Made by a program: the position numbers and the translations under genes
Shown: positions 10,201 to 18,081 of the stretch, in pieces
Position numbering within the stretch: the first letter of the stretch is position 1
Layout: every line of letters starts with the position of its first letter
Assembly (NCBI GenBank): GCA_007117695.1
Contig: SKFZ01000018.1
Location: 1-33,403, forward strand
Origin: Bacilli bacterium
Lineage (GTDB): Bacteria > Bacillota_I > Bacilli_A > RF39 > UBA660
DNA length: 33,403 nucleotides
Reading direction: 5' to 3'
Notes under the pieces: model-generated
Database searches by the model: none
Seen by the model: the letters and a program-made list of their open reading frames with translations, nothing else
Told to the model about the DNA's origin: nothing

Positions 10201-13200
10201 AAGGTTGAACCTTCAACATTAAGTGTGGTATCTCCTTCAACAATCGCAGTTTGACCATTACCACCAGCATACACGCTTGCTCCTATGTGGGCATCAACTA
10301 TTCTAACAATGGTGCTGTCACCTACAATAGCTTCATTTCCTCCACCATATACATATTCGTTAACAGTTGTTTCATTAATCAATAAGTTTGTGTCATTAGT
10401 AACTTCGGCTTGATTTCCTCCACCATATACGTTTTGAACTTCACCTAATCTCAACTCCACATTAGTTTCTCCGGTTTGGCCACCTAAATTGTTTCCACCA
10501 TATATATCACCTAATGTAACACTTGAACCATCTACTAATACATTTGACGATGATACAACTCCAGATTGGTTTGAGCCACCATATATAGTACCAATTGATC
10601 CACTAAATACATCTACATTTGTCTCACCAACACCGGCTTGGTTTCCTCCGCCGTATATATAATCAATGACTCCTGAACTTAGGTTTATGTCTATATTAGA
10701 CACTCCAGTATCAGCTTCATTTCCTCCGCCGTATATATTAGTATAATTACCGCTTAAAACTTCTATGTTCGTAGTTGTTGTTTGACCACCTAAATTATTT
10801 CCTCCATATACATTTGTTGAACTACCACTGCTTAATATAATATTTGATTCATGTATATTGCCATCTAAGTTTGATCCTCCATATATATTACTTAAACTAG
10901 GTCCATTTAAATTTATGTTAGTTGAAACTAAAACATCTGCTTCAGCTCCTCCACCATACACATTGTTTATACTACCACTGTTTAAGCTTATGTTTGTAAT
11001 GTCGACTTCGGCTAAATTACCACCACCATATATGGTGCTTGCACTACCACTGTTTAAGCTGATGTTAGTCTCACTAGTTTTCCCACCAGCATTATTTCCA
11101 CCATAAATGGTTTCAACACTACCATTATTAATAGTTATGTTGGCCTCTGGAATGTTACCACTTAAGTTTGACCCTCCATATATAGTAGTTACATCTGTAT
11201 CATTTAAAACTATATTTGATGCTTCCAACACATCTGCTTCGGCTCCACCACCAAATACAGTAGTAACTACTCCGGCATTTAAATTTATACTCGTATTATC
11301 AACTGTAGCTTGATTTCCACCACCATATATAGTACCAATGGTTGGACCTTCACCTTCCTCTGGTATTGGCATTTCACCTGTAAATGTTCCTTGAACACAA
11401 CGAATTGCAAAACCAAATGCTTGTGATAAAGTACTCCTATTTATATTTGCATTAGTATCATGCATATAACGTCCCCAAGCATCACTACCTGATTGCGAAG
11501 ACGTCCACCAAAGGGCAAAAGCATCAACACCAGTCGTAGCACCTGTAGTACTCTGATATCCAGTTGGCAGCGCTGAAAATCCATAATCATTAGTACCATT
11601 CCAGTTTTGATCATCCTTTATCATTGTTCCTTGACCGCTTCCACGATAACCAGTAGAATCAATATCTCCTTGAGACATACCTAACGCCGCCTCCAACTCT
11701 TTATAACCATCATCACTTGGTATGTACCAATCAACAGGACACAAACCTCTTGAATTTTCTCCTGATTGGCCATTCATTGCGGCCGCCCATTGGTATGTAA
11801 TTTGTGTTCCATAAGGTGTTGAATGACTTCTACATGCATTGTACGGAGCTCCAGTTGTCCAACTATTTGATAAACAGCCATTTCCAGTATAGTTTAAATT
11901 ACTAGCCATAAAACATTGATTATTTATTTGTGTTACCGGATATGTTGTACCATTTCTTTTATCTGTAATATGGGTAAACTCCATACCTTCAACTTCACAT
12001 GGCGTAGTATTATTTGGAAGATCTGGGGCAGACGGATTGTAAATGTATGCAATATTTTCATCTTCTGGTAAAGATGCTTCTCCTGAAACTGCGGTAGTCT
12101 CAATATTAGTTTCGTTAGTTTTTCCACCTATATTGTTTCCACCATATACATTATCAGCAGTCCCTTCGACTAAAGTAATATTAGAAACTGGGATATCCCC
12201 ACTTAAATTTGATCCTCCATATATGTTTGTTATTGATCCACCATTTAGAATTACATTAGAAGAAACCATTACGCTTGCCTCAGCTCCTCCACCATATACA
12301 TTCGTAGCACTTCCACTAGTTAAATTAATGTTAGTAGTATCAACATCAGCTTGATTTCCGCCTCCAAAAATATTTTGAATCGTTGCACCTTCAAGGGCAA
12401 TATTTGTAGTTGATGTTTTCCCACCTATATTATTTCCACCATACACATTATCAGAGGTTCCACTTATTAAATATATATTTGATGAAGGCACGTCACCACT
12501 AAGGTTTGAACCACCATGTATACTATTAACAGTTGAACCATCCAAGTATATATTAGTTGCTGATGATCCAACTTGATTTCCTCCACCATATACATTATCA
12601 ACTATTCCATTGTTTAAATGTATTGTTGGACCACCTAATACTTCACCAGATAAATCATTTGCACCAAATACAGAAGACATCTCTCCACCATTTATAGTTA
12701 AATAAGTACGTCCTGCAACATATGGATGATGTGAAGCATCTCCTTTTGCACCACCATATATAGAACCACTTATTTGTCCATTATTAATATTTACATTAAT
12801 TATGTCAGAAGAAAATGAAGGGCTATTTGATGTTGAATTAACAGTACCATAAGCACTTCCACCATACACATCTCCTAATATTTCAGGACCCGTACTTTCG
12901 TTTCCGACATTTACTTCAATATTGTTTCTAACATATGTTCCTTGATTAGATGAGTCAACATAACCACCACGGCCACCGCCGTATACTGATTCTTCAATCA
13001 ACCCACTAATAACATCAATATTTACATCACCGTATATGGTACCTGAAACATTACTACCACCATATACTGAGCCTGATACACTTCCACCATTAAGCACCAT
13101 ATTGATCGTAGCATCAACTGAAGTATTACCAGCCCCGTTATTATTTCCACCACCATATATAGAACCTAAAACACTACCATTTAAGACTGTTATATTCGAA

Positions 13201-15569
13201 TTAGTAGTTGACGATGTTGATGAAATCCCCGTTGCACCAAAGTTTCCACCACCATATACATTGTTATTAACAACTGCATTTCCATCTATTATTATATTAG
13301 AGTTTACCATTGATCCAATCGATGAAAAACCTGAACGGCCATTCCCAATGCCAAAAACAGACCCTGCTTCAGCTCCGTAAATAGTACTGGATGAAGATAC
13401 TAAATTAGGATCTCCAACAACTCCATAACCACCTAAATATATGAAAGAATCTCCAATAACAGTACCATCAGACCCTGAACCTTCAACACCGTTACTTCCT
13501 CCAAATATTGCATAATTTATTTGACCACCTGTAACTTGAATAATTCTATGTCCGTAAGTAGCACTTCTTCCAGCACCACCTGTAATAGCATCTATTTCTC
13601 CACCTACAACATTAATATATGAATCATTAAGATTCCCTCTATTAGATGCAGTTAAGGGACCGCCTATAAGGTTGTAAATCCAACCACCCTCTACTTTTAC
13701 TCTTCGAGCAGCATAGTGTGTTCCACCTCGTCGACCACCTACATATATCCCGGTTGTATAGTCAAATTGACTACTACCATAACTACCGCTTTTTACTACA
13801 AGATCAAATATTATTCCAGTATTTGATGAGGCATATACATTACCTCCCCAACTTCCAGAAGCACAATAATTCAAATCAAGATTATCATTATTATTAGTAA
13901 CTTTATCATAATCATTACCATATATAGCTCTAGCTTCTAAGTGATTAGTAGCAGTTCCTCCGCCATTACCTATAGAAAATGTACTATAATTACCAGATTC
14001 TATAATTAATCTATATTTTGTTATATTCCCTGAACTACCAGTAGCATTGTTATTGCCACCTAAAACGGTCTGGAAAGTCGCGTTGTTTCCGCTTTGAATT
14101 CCTCTTCCAAGTCTAACATTTTGCCAATTTCCATAAAATGTTCTAATCGTACCTGTTCCAGTTGGTGGATCAGAGTTGTTTTGTGACTGACTAGTAAGCG
14201 CATTGATATTCTCAATATTAGTATCATTAAAAGCTCTAACAACTACATTTGTTGACCAAGTTGCATTATGGTTAGTTCCGTTATGAATGCCTGTTAGGGT
14301 AAACGGTTTATCTTCACTTGAACTCCACGCATCACTTCTATTTCCTGTCATTACAATTATATTTGTGTCTCTTGTAGATAAATAATAATAATCTTCTTCT
14401 CTATCTAGTGTTTCAAGTTCGTCTTCATCATTCCTATAACCTATCAGTTCGTACCTATCACAACCCCCTGCACTATTACAAGTCCCTGATGATAAATATT
14501 CACCATCTTCAGTATAAAAGCCTGCTAAGGAACCCGAGTTAGGAATTGTAACAATTCTAAAAAGACCAGTCATCAAAGAATCATCATTATAATCGTTAAA
14601 AAATGCTTCTTCTGTTTCAAAAGGTAACCCTGAGGGGTCTACCACTTGCATTGAACCATTTAATTCATAATAAGTAATATTTTCATCATAGTATTCACTT
14701 TCAACAAGCTCATAATATGTACAACCTCCCCAATCACGACAACGACAGTTACCTGTTTGAAGATTACCATTTGCGTCATACATGCCATTACATTGACCGT
14801 TCCATCCTAAAATAGTTTGAGTAAAGTACCCTGTCATATCCAACGGCAAATGTTCAATAGAGTAAGTTTCTAGATATTGCATACCATAATCAGCTAGATC
14901 ATTGAATGCGGAAGCCCAACCGTTTCCACCATTAACTTCAGAAATTCTAGCCGCAACCCATGAAGCATTAAACTCTATTTCAACTTTTTCTGCAACATCT
15001 CCATCATAAGATACTGGGACTCTTGCAGATCTTATATAATAATCTTTATCAAAAGTAAATTCTACGTTGTTATTCTCAGTTGTCCAACCATTAAATCCTT
15101 TATCTTCAGGACGGTTTGTAAATGGGTTTTCTATTAATTCGATTTCTACGTAATCACCATTTGGACCACTTTGTATAGGTAGTATTTTATAATATATAAA
15201 AGTATCTTGGAGTTCCGTTAAAGAAACATAGCCTACTTCTCCAAAGTTGAGGTCCTCTGAACTATAAACGATTTCAACTTCTACTAATTGATCATCTGTA
15301 TAAAGGTTTTGATTTTCTCCAGAAGGTAAAGTACCAGTAGAGCTTTCTGTATAATTTAAACCTTTATAGTAATAATAGTTCGCATCTAAATCGTTTATAT
15401 GAACAACGTTTTCAACAACACCACTTAATTTATCGTTGTCATAGTTCAAAAAGTTTTGTGGGTCTTGCCCAAACGTTATTACAAAGGTAATAGCTGTGAA
15501 CAAAAACACAAAAAACAAAAACGATATTGAAATTATTCTTTTATAATTTTTTTGTAAGTTTTTTTTCAA
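7224..15569 (-). CDS. Giant surface protein: YGGGN beta-solenoid with inserted FISUMP domain
   Basis: A 2781-aa exported protein, probably an adhesin or matrix component. It starts at TTG 15569; AGGAGG sits 6-7 bases before it and overlaps the previous gene's stop. Residues ~13-34 are a hydrophobic signal/anchor segment. Residues ~35-530 are an unassigned beta-rich region. About 33 glycine-rich rungs ([VI]YGGGN, YGGSN, YGGNN types, ~20 residues each) span roughly 700-1910 and suggest a right-handed beta-solenoid. An insert at ~1160-1410 carries a FISUMP (Fib_succ_major) domain: it opens GMEFTHITDKRNGTTYP, includes CPVDWYIPSDDGYKELE and ends GFAIRCVQ. The last ~870 residues look like several beta-sandwich domains. 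I see no LPXTG or SLH anchor, so attachment would be by the N-terminal segment or by partners. Operon F: preceded by two TasA-like genes and followed by two cytosolic ones. Confidence 0.9.
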   Translation of the reverse strand: MKKNLQKNYKRIISISFLFFVFLFTAITFVITFGQDPQNFLNYDNDKLSGVVENVVHINDLDANYYYYKGLNYTESSTGTLPSGENQNLYTDDQLVEVEIVYSSEDLNFGEVGYVSLTELQDTFIYYKILPIQSGPNGDYVEIELIENPFTNRPEDKGFNGWTTENNNVEFTFDKDYYIRSARVPVSYDGDVAEKVEIEFNASWVAARISEVNGGNGWASAFNDLADYGMQYLETYSIEHLPLDMTGYFTQTILGWNGQCNGMYDANGNLQTGNCRCRDWGGCTYYELVESEYYDENITYYELNGSMQVVDPSGLPFETEEAFFNDYNDDSLMTGLFRIVTIPNSGSLAGFYTEDGEYLSSGTCNSAGGCDRYELIGYRNDEDELETLDREEDYYYLSTRDTNIIVMTGNRSDAWSSSEDKPFTLTGIHNGTNHNATWSTNVVVRAFNDTNIENINALTSQSQNNSDPPTGTGTIRTFYGNWQNVRLGRGIQSGNNATFQTVLGGNNNATGSSGNITKYRLIIESGNYSTFSIGNGGGTATNHLEARAIYGNDYDKVTNNNDNLDLNYCASGSWGGNVYASSNTGIIFDLVVKSGSYGSSQFDYTTGIYVGGRRGGTHYAARRVKVEGGWIYNLIGGPLTASNRGNLNDSYINVVGGEIDAITGGAGRSATYGHRIIQVTGGQINYAIFGGSNGVEGSGSDGTVIGDSFIYLGGYGVVGDPNLVSSSSTIYGAEAGSVFGIGNGRSGFSSIGSMVNSNIIIDGNAVVNNNVYGGGNFGATGISSTSSTTNSNITVLNGSVLGSIYGGGNNNGAGNTSVDATINMVLNGGSVSGSVYGGSNVSGTIYGDVNIDVISGLIEESVYGGGRGGYVDSSNQGTYVRNNIEVNVGNESTGPEILGDVYGGSAYGTVNSTSNSPSFSSDIINVNINNGQISGSIYGGAKGDASHHPYVAGRTYLTINGGEMSSVFGANDLSGEVLGGPTIHLNNGIVDNVYGGGNQVGSSATNIYLDGSTVNSIHGGSNLSGDVPSSNIYLISGTSDNVYGGNNIGGKTSTTNIALEGATIQNIFGGGNQADVDTTNINLTSGSATNVYGGGAEASVMVSSNVILNGGSITNIYGGSNLSGDIPVSNITLVEGTADNVYGGNNIGGKTNETNIETTAVSGEASLPEDENIAYIYNPSAPDLPNNTTPCEVEGMEFTHITDKRNGTTYPVTQINNQCFMASNLNYTGNGCLSNSWTTGAPYNACRSHSTPYGTQITYQWAAAMNGQSGENSRGLCPVDWYIPSDDGYKELEAALGMSQGDIDSTGYRGSGQGTMIKDDQNWNGTNDYGFSALPTGYQSTTGATTGVDAFALWWTSSQSGSDAWGRYMHDTNANINRSTLSQAFGFAIRCVQGTFTGEMPIPEEGEGPTIGTIYGGGNQATVDNTSINLNAGVVTTVFGGGAEADVLEASNIVLNDTDVTTIYGGSNLSGNIPEANITINNGSVETIYGGNNAGGKTSETNISLNSGSASTIYGGGNLAEVDITNISLNSGSINNVYGGGAEADVLVSTNINLNGPSLSNIYGGSNLDGNIHESNIILSSGSSTNVYGGNNLGGQTTTTNIEVLSGNYTNIYGGGNEADTGVSNIDINLSSGVIDYIYGGGNQAGVGETNVDVFSGSIGTIYGGSNQSGVVSSSNVLVDGSSVTLGDIYGGNNLGGQTGETNVELRLGEVQNVYGGGNQAEVTNDTNLLINETTVNEYVYGGGNEAIVGDSTIVRIVDAHIGASVYAGGNGQTAIVEGDTTLNVEGSTFVQEHVFGGGNAAATGTQTYNNSKGTLNISGATILGNVYGGANTSVLYGTTEINIGFGIFEETLEEAEILIEGTVFGGGEANAEGSEEYDFSFISVTNGISINIDGDSPNSLDILGSIFGSGNASSTTGFSEINISNYGSVNNNKQNISIQRADEVVIDNSYIELFGATDRTNEYSSVLFSISRVKELKLKNNSSIYLETGANLLEKVSSLVDVNDEEVKAEVTIDENGTVTRNVDNRIYMLSGRNLNIATNEAVTSYGEVDGMTFFGMYTRDFEGNVNEAFYSHDYENGDTVGIGEFYHFADGSYVLGRHKTNHDINVDGFYTSYEDEENEGVIQMDYIIPTPEDSNYYMWVIGEAISSYDVTLTASKYSTLGTHELPLINFSEPNTTFTLLGVNYDYLDPEIELIRQNDVPRINMEGNADSVMSLVMKTSNTGWLTVGETNFLTEEENPIYGTVDYVSENSSVVPSLLFYIYHSKNLETDGDMGLVTLSLLAVTPIDDLTNEVERININLDLSRILYTTDQYEGAMTPGEEHDMFVTTSTDITTSSTLSAYYSLFVSSEDPYYEVGDHRAMVSSFVLPENTKLTMIDLTPETPEYYYYVVSSQDVSEAQSEYAMYGEASYPLSRFIRMGSTSGSNNYNDEEKNNEYYNDELNFAHEEFVFMLDFSLSSIEEDKMNNTLLIELRNEESQTLVNVLGIQHSDMTYNLFHDKNAVIELNTTLNKENIYLGDIVNLDVTTNFVQQSHNSRTIHDTEYYDNRLGLKLSIYDSNGNPVDGPSLMGVDFVHSGKTYYPRMDGTIRMNIAPRVANVSSRITIDTTNSDLPSDDYTIVVDSFGSPDGIYFGLESSDTSEQNLNILNNIYGLNVELPDNNVIIDKNTGQNSLGEKRLNFNIEFSSGLAEPAIRVSLKRRLYTDVYSSEFELVDLSDYIINNLILMDSEKKEYLFRTYPLPSQPFTLNLEENLVSGTYKVIFSVYDGNNYIGEVSKYVIIK
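10470..12605 (-). repeat. Four-rung higher-order repeat in the giant gene
   Basis: The rungs recur in a fixed order of four: GGGNQA, GGGAEA, GGSNLSG, then GGNNxGG[KQ]T, about 80-85 residues (~250 bp) per unit. I count five units: the first lacks the AEA rung, two flank the FISUMP insert, and the last two are more diverged (for example GGNNLGGQT). Units 2 and 3 are the most alike. Simpler single-rung repeats extend on both sides, to about 13400 and 9830. Confidence 0.8.
11340..12090 (-). other. FISUMP-domain insertion inside the beta-solenoid
   Basis: About 250 codons interrupt the repeat array between a GGNNIGGKT rung and a GGGNQATV rung. The inserted sequence starts with an acidic/Pro linker, has Cys residues at both ends (TTPCEVEG and IRCVQG) and internally (NNQCFMASN, GCLSN, NACRS, GLCPVDW), and shows the WWTSSQSG motif typical of FISUMP domains. 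It rejoins the array in phase. Confidence 0.85.
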
Positions 15570-15581
15570 GCTACTACCTCC

Positions 15582-16580
15582 TTATTCTTGTCTTTGTTCT
15601 ACAGACATTTGTAAATCTATTGAAATTTCTCCAACATTTGCATTATCCTCGCAGTCTACATCCTGACCCTCGATCCAAATGTAAACTCTTATTTTAGAAA
15701 TCCCTGGTTGTAATCTAACAATTTCTTGCAGCGTCGTGAAATTTCTTCTAGTTGCAATATCAACATTAACTCTTTCAAATAAATTAGGGTGAGTTCTGCT
15801 ATTTGCATTTCTAATAAGAACATTATCCCTACTATTAATTTCACTTATAATACCATCATAAGGTATTCTTGCAGCACCTGTTTGACTTGTTTCTATATTA
15901 TATACTTCTCTTGCATTTCTAACCCCAAATTCCGTATGAACATCGTAATTAGGTTCCCATATTATTGCTCTATTTGAGTTTCTTAAATTTTGTATTTGTC
16001 TAACATTTGAATCTACTGGCAAAGTACCTAAATGTAAAAATGCAACTCTAAAAGCATTTTCTATGCCAGTACTTCTATCAGTCATGTGTTCTATACTTGA
16101 CTCTGGTGTTAAAAATAAAGTTTTTTCATAATGATTTTTTAAGAAAAAATCAAAAGCTACAAATTTTCCATCTGAATCATCCCCAAAACCTTCTTCTTCT
16201 ATAACCCTAGTAGCTGTTAAATAAAATTCCGAAGAGGAATCATTAACGTCCGCTACACCATGAAATAATCTAAGTAATCCATCATCAACTCTACCTGAAG
16301 TAGATACCGGTTCCAATGAACTTGGGATTTGATTCAAACTATTTGGATATGTACTTCTAGCATTTATAACGTCACTTAGTGCCAACACCGTTTTCCACTC
16401 AACCGCATCAGTTGAAATATGAATACCACCTTTTGATGCTACATGTAAGTTAAAAGTTCTAAATCCTAAAATTCTATTAGCTGAAAACCACGCATATGAG
16501 CTCATCGTTAAAAGTATTGAAGTAACTAGGGTCCAAAAAAGCAAAACATATTGTCTATTCATTTTCACTTTATTCTTCAT
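15582..16580 (-). CDS. TasA/camelysin-like exported protein, paralogue of 25389-26375
   Basis: Probable fibre or surface subunit exported through a SipW-type peptidase. The N-terminus is MKNKVKMNRQYVLLF, a hydrophobic segment, then SSYAWFSANR, the [ST]-[YF]-A-x-F motif seen at the cleavage zone of SipW-dependent precursors. The body matches the 328-aa protein at 25389-26375: SKGGIHIS, NQIPSSLEPVS, FVAFDFF, LTPES, IIWEPNYDVH, and near the end IWIEGQDVD. About 332 aa. ATG 16580 overlaps the upstream gene's end by 11 bases; TTG 16583 and ATG 16562 are alternative starts and none has a clear Shine-Dalgarno, so coupling is likely. Second gene of operon F, directly before the giant protein, so it may anchor or polymerise with it. 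Confidence 0.8.
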   Translation of the reverse strand: MKNKVKMNRQYVLLFWTLVTSILLTMSSYAWFSANRILGFRTFNLHVASKGGIHISTDAVEWKTVLALSDVINARSTYPNSLNQIPSSLEPVSTSGRVDDGLLRLFHGVADVNDSSSEFYLTATRVIEEEGFGDDSDGKFVAFDFFLKNHYEKTLFLTPESSIEHMTDRSTGIENAFRVAFLHLGTLPVDSNVRQIQNLRNSNRAIIWEPNYDVHTEFGVRNAREVYNIETSQTGAARIPYDGIISEINSRDNVLIRNANSRTHPNLFERVNVDIATRRNFTTLQEIVRLQPGISKIRVYIWIEGQDVDCEDNANVGEISIDLQMSVEQRQE

Positions 16581-17280
16581 CAATCAATTGAGTCCCTTCA
16601 ATTATTTTCATATGCGCTTTTATTTCTCCACCTATTATGTTATCTACACAGTCAGGGTCATCTCCTTCAATCCATATTACTAAAGTTATTTTATCTATAT
16701 CATTTGGCTGCATATTTTCCCTTTGTTCCAAAACCGGAATTTCTTCTGAGAAAAAAGCAACGGTTCCTGGTTCTTCTTCTCCCGTAACACTGTTTATTTT
16801 AGCGTAAACTTCTCTTTCATTATTTTTTATAATCATTATTCTAATAGCTTCATCTACATTCCTAGTAACTCTTTCAAAATTAATCTGATACCAATATTCA
16901 ACAATAGCGCTGCCGGTATTTTCAATATAAAAAGTGTGCGCAATATAATTTTTTCCATTGTGAGGTCCTCCAGGATGTTCGTGTATATCTCTTGGAAGCC
17001 AATTTATGGAAATATTATCCATAGTTTCAAGTTCTTCAGCTTGCAATCTAAGCCTGCTATCTTTTGTTTCTTCGTTTTCATACATTATTATTCCGCTTTC
17101 TTGCGAAAATCTAGGGTCTAAAGTGATTGAGAACCCTCCACCACTATAAGCGAGAGCCAAAACCAAAAATAATAAAGTTATAAGCGCCAAAATAGCAATA
17201 ATAGCTATTGTAATTCGCTTAATAATATATTCACGTCTGTTAATTTTAGAAGCGGTTTTTTTAACTTTCTTATTTTCCAT
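16570..17280 (-). CDS. TasA-like exported protein, first gene of the giant-protein operon
   Basis: A 236-aa protein with a long basic N-terminus (MENKKVKKTASKINRREYIIKR), one membrane segment (about residues 24-46) and an outside domain. Near the end it has LVIWIEGDDPDC, matching the IWIEGQDVD strand of the larger paralogues, and TAHTFYIENTG-like TasA features (AHTFYIENTGSAIVEYWYQI). I place it in the TasA/camelysin group on this basis. Its signal segment lacks a clean TYAWF motif, so it may stay membrane-anchored. ATG 17280 is chosen because AAAGGAG precedes it; an in-frame ATG at 17301 lies upstream of that ribosome site. Promoter at 17318-17346. Confidence 0.7.
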   Translation of the reverse strand: MENKKVKKTASKINRREYIIKRITIAIIAILALITLLFLVLALAYSGGGFSITLDPRFSQESGIIMYENEETKDSRLRLQAEELETMDNISINWLPRDIHEHPGGPHNGKNYIAHTFYIENTGSAIVEYWYQINFERVTRNVDEAIRIMIIKNNEREVYAKINSVTGEEEPGTVAFFSEEIPVLEQRENMQPNDIDKITLVIWIEGDDPDCVDNIIGGEIKAHMKIIEGTQLIDEE

Positions 17281-17317
17281 ATTATAACTCTCCTTTCTCA
17301 TATAATCCTATTACTTA

Positions 17318-17346
17318 ATTTTACCATTTTTAATAGTTTCGTTCAA
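17318..17346 (-). promoter_or_regulatory. Promoter of operon F (giant-protein operon)
   Basis: -35 TTGAAC (17341-17346), 17-base spacer, -10 TAAAAT (17318-17323) with TGG extension. Leader of about 30 bases to ATG 17280. Confidence 0.75.
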
Positions 17347-17370
17347 TACTAATACTTTTAGTTAACAATA

Positions 17371-17403
17371 TAAAAAAACATGTGATAGGAACACATGTTT
17401 TTA
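17371..17403. terminator. Strong hairpin between divergent promoters
   Basis: Perfect 11-bp stem, AAAAACATGTG (17374-17384) with CACATGTTTTT (17392-17402), seven-base loop. The T-run is longer on the minus strand (seven), so it best terminates leftward transcripts. It lies between the divergent promoters of operon F and of the plus-strand gene, where neither needs it. The only leftward transcript that would meet it is operon D read antisense through 17491-18081. Confidence 0.75.
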
Positions 17404-17436
17404 GTATAAAATAGTGTAAACTGGCCCCTATTTTAA

Positions 17437-17465
17437 TTGAAGCAAACAATCTATTCCTATATAAT
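17437..17465 (+). promoter_or_regulatory. Promoter of the plus-strand TasA-like gene
   Basis: -35 TTGAAG (17437-17442), 17-base spacer, perfect -10 TATAAT (17460-17465). Transcript start near 17472. Confidence 0.82.
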
Positions 17466-17490
17466 TTATATTATAGGGGGGGAGAATACT

Positions 17491-18081
17491 ATGAATAGAT
17501 TTCAAAGATTTAAAGTATTGACTTTTTTAGTTTCTGTTTTAATTATGTTTTCCCTTATACAAAGTACCTTTGCCAAATATAAAACGGAAGCCGTTGGAAC
17601 TACAAATATGTCCATTGCAAGATGGAAAATCGTAGTTAATGAACAAGACATCATGTCAAATCAATATATTACAAACACGCTAACTCCATTTTTTAGTGGT
17701 AACTCTCATGTTGCTGACGGTGTAATAGCTCCTAATGCTGTAGGATACTTCGACTTACTAATAGATTGTAGCGAGGTAGATGTATCGTTTGATTACACAA
17801 TTTCATCCGAGATAAACGAAACTAGTAGTGTAGATGATTTAAAAATAATAGGTTACACAGTCGATGGCGGCCCGATAATAGATGTTGATGGTTCTTTAGA
17901 AGACATAACTGAAACTATACTATTCGATGATACCGACAAAACAAGAAACATCAGAGTATTTGTGACTTGGGATGATTCAGAAAATAGGACAATGGACAAT
18001 GCTGCAGATACTTTAGCAGCCCTTTCACAAGAAAACGCGAAGTTAGATATAAACATCAACTTCACGCAATTAACCGATTAG
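17491..18081 (+). CDS. TasA-like SipW-type exported protein, inverted in the locus
   Basis: A 196-aa protein with a signal segment ending in QSTFAKYKTEAVG, the SipW-type motif. It matches the minus-strand protein at 28402-28977: ARWKIVVNEQDI against ADWQIMINGTDV, a Pro-Gly-Tyr-Phe block (APNAVGYFDLLID), RVFVTWDDSEN and the last residues (TQLTD against SQLVD). It is therefore a probable secreted fibre subunit. It is the only plus-strand gene among about 20 minus-strand ones. ATG 17491 is preceded by a seven-G run (17476-17482) that forms the ribosome site, with its own promoter. Its stop shares bases with the stop of the convergent gene 18078-18680. Confidence 0.82.
   Translation: MNRFQRFKVLTFLVSVLIMFSLIQSTFAKYKTEAVGTTNMSIARWKIVVNEQDIMSNQYITNTLTPFFSGNSHVADGVIAPNAVGYFDLLIDCSEVDVSFDYTISSEINETSSVDDLKIIGYTVDGGPIIDVDGSLEDITETILFDDTDKTRNIRVFVTWDDSENRTMDNAADTLAALSQENAKLDININFTQLTD

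Noticed and set aside
10470-12605. Short regularly spaced DNA repeats that could suggest a CRISPR array
   Set aside because: The repeats keep one long reading frame and encode solenoid rungs; spacers are not unique and no cas gene is present.
9799-13380. Several open frames of 60-115 codons on the plus strand within the giant gene
   Set aside because: They are Pro-rich mirror translations of the glycine-rich YGGGN repeats and have no ribosome sites; they come from the repeat codon pattern.
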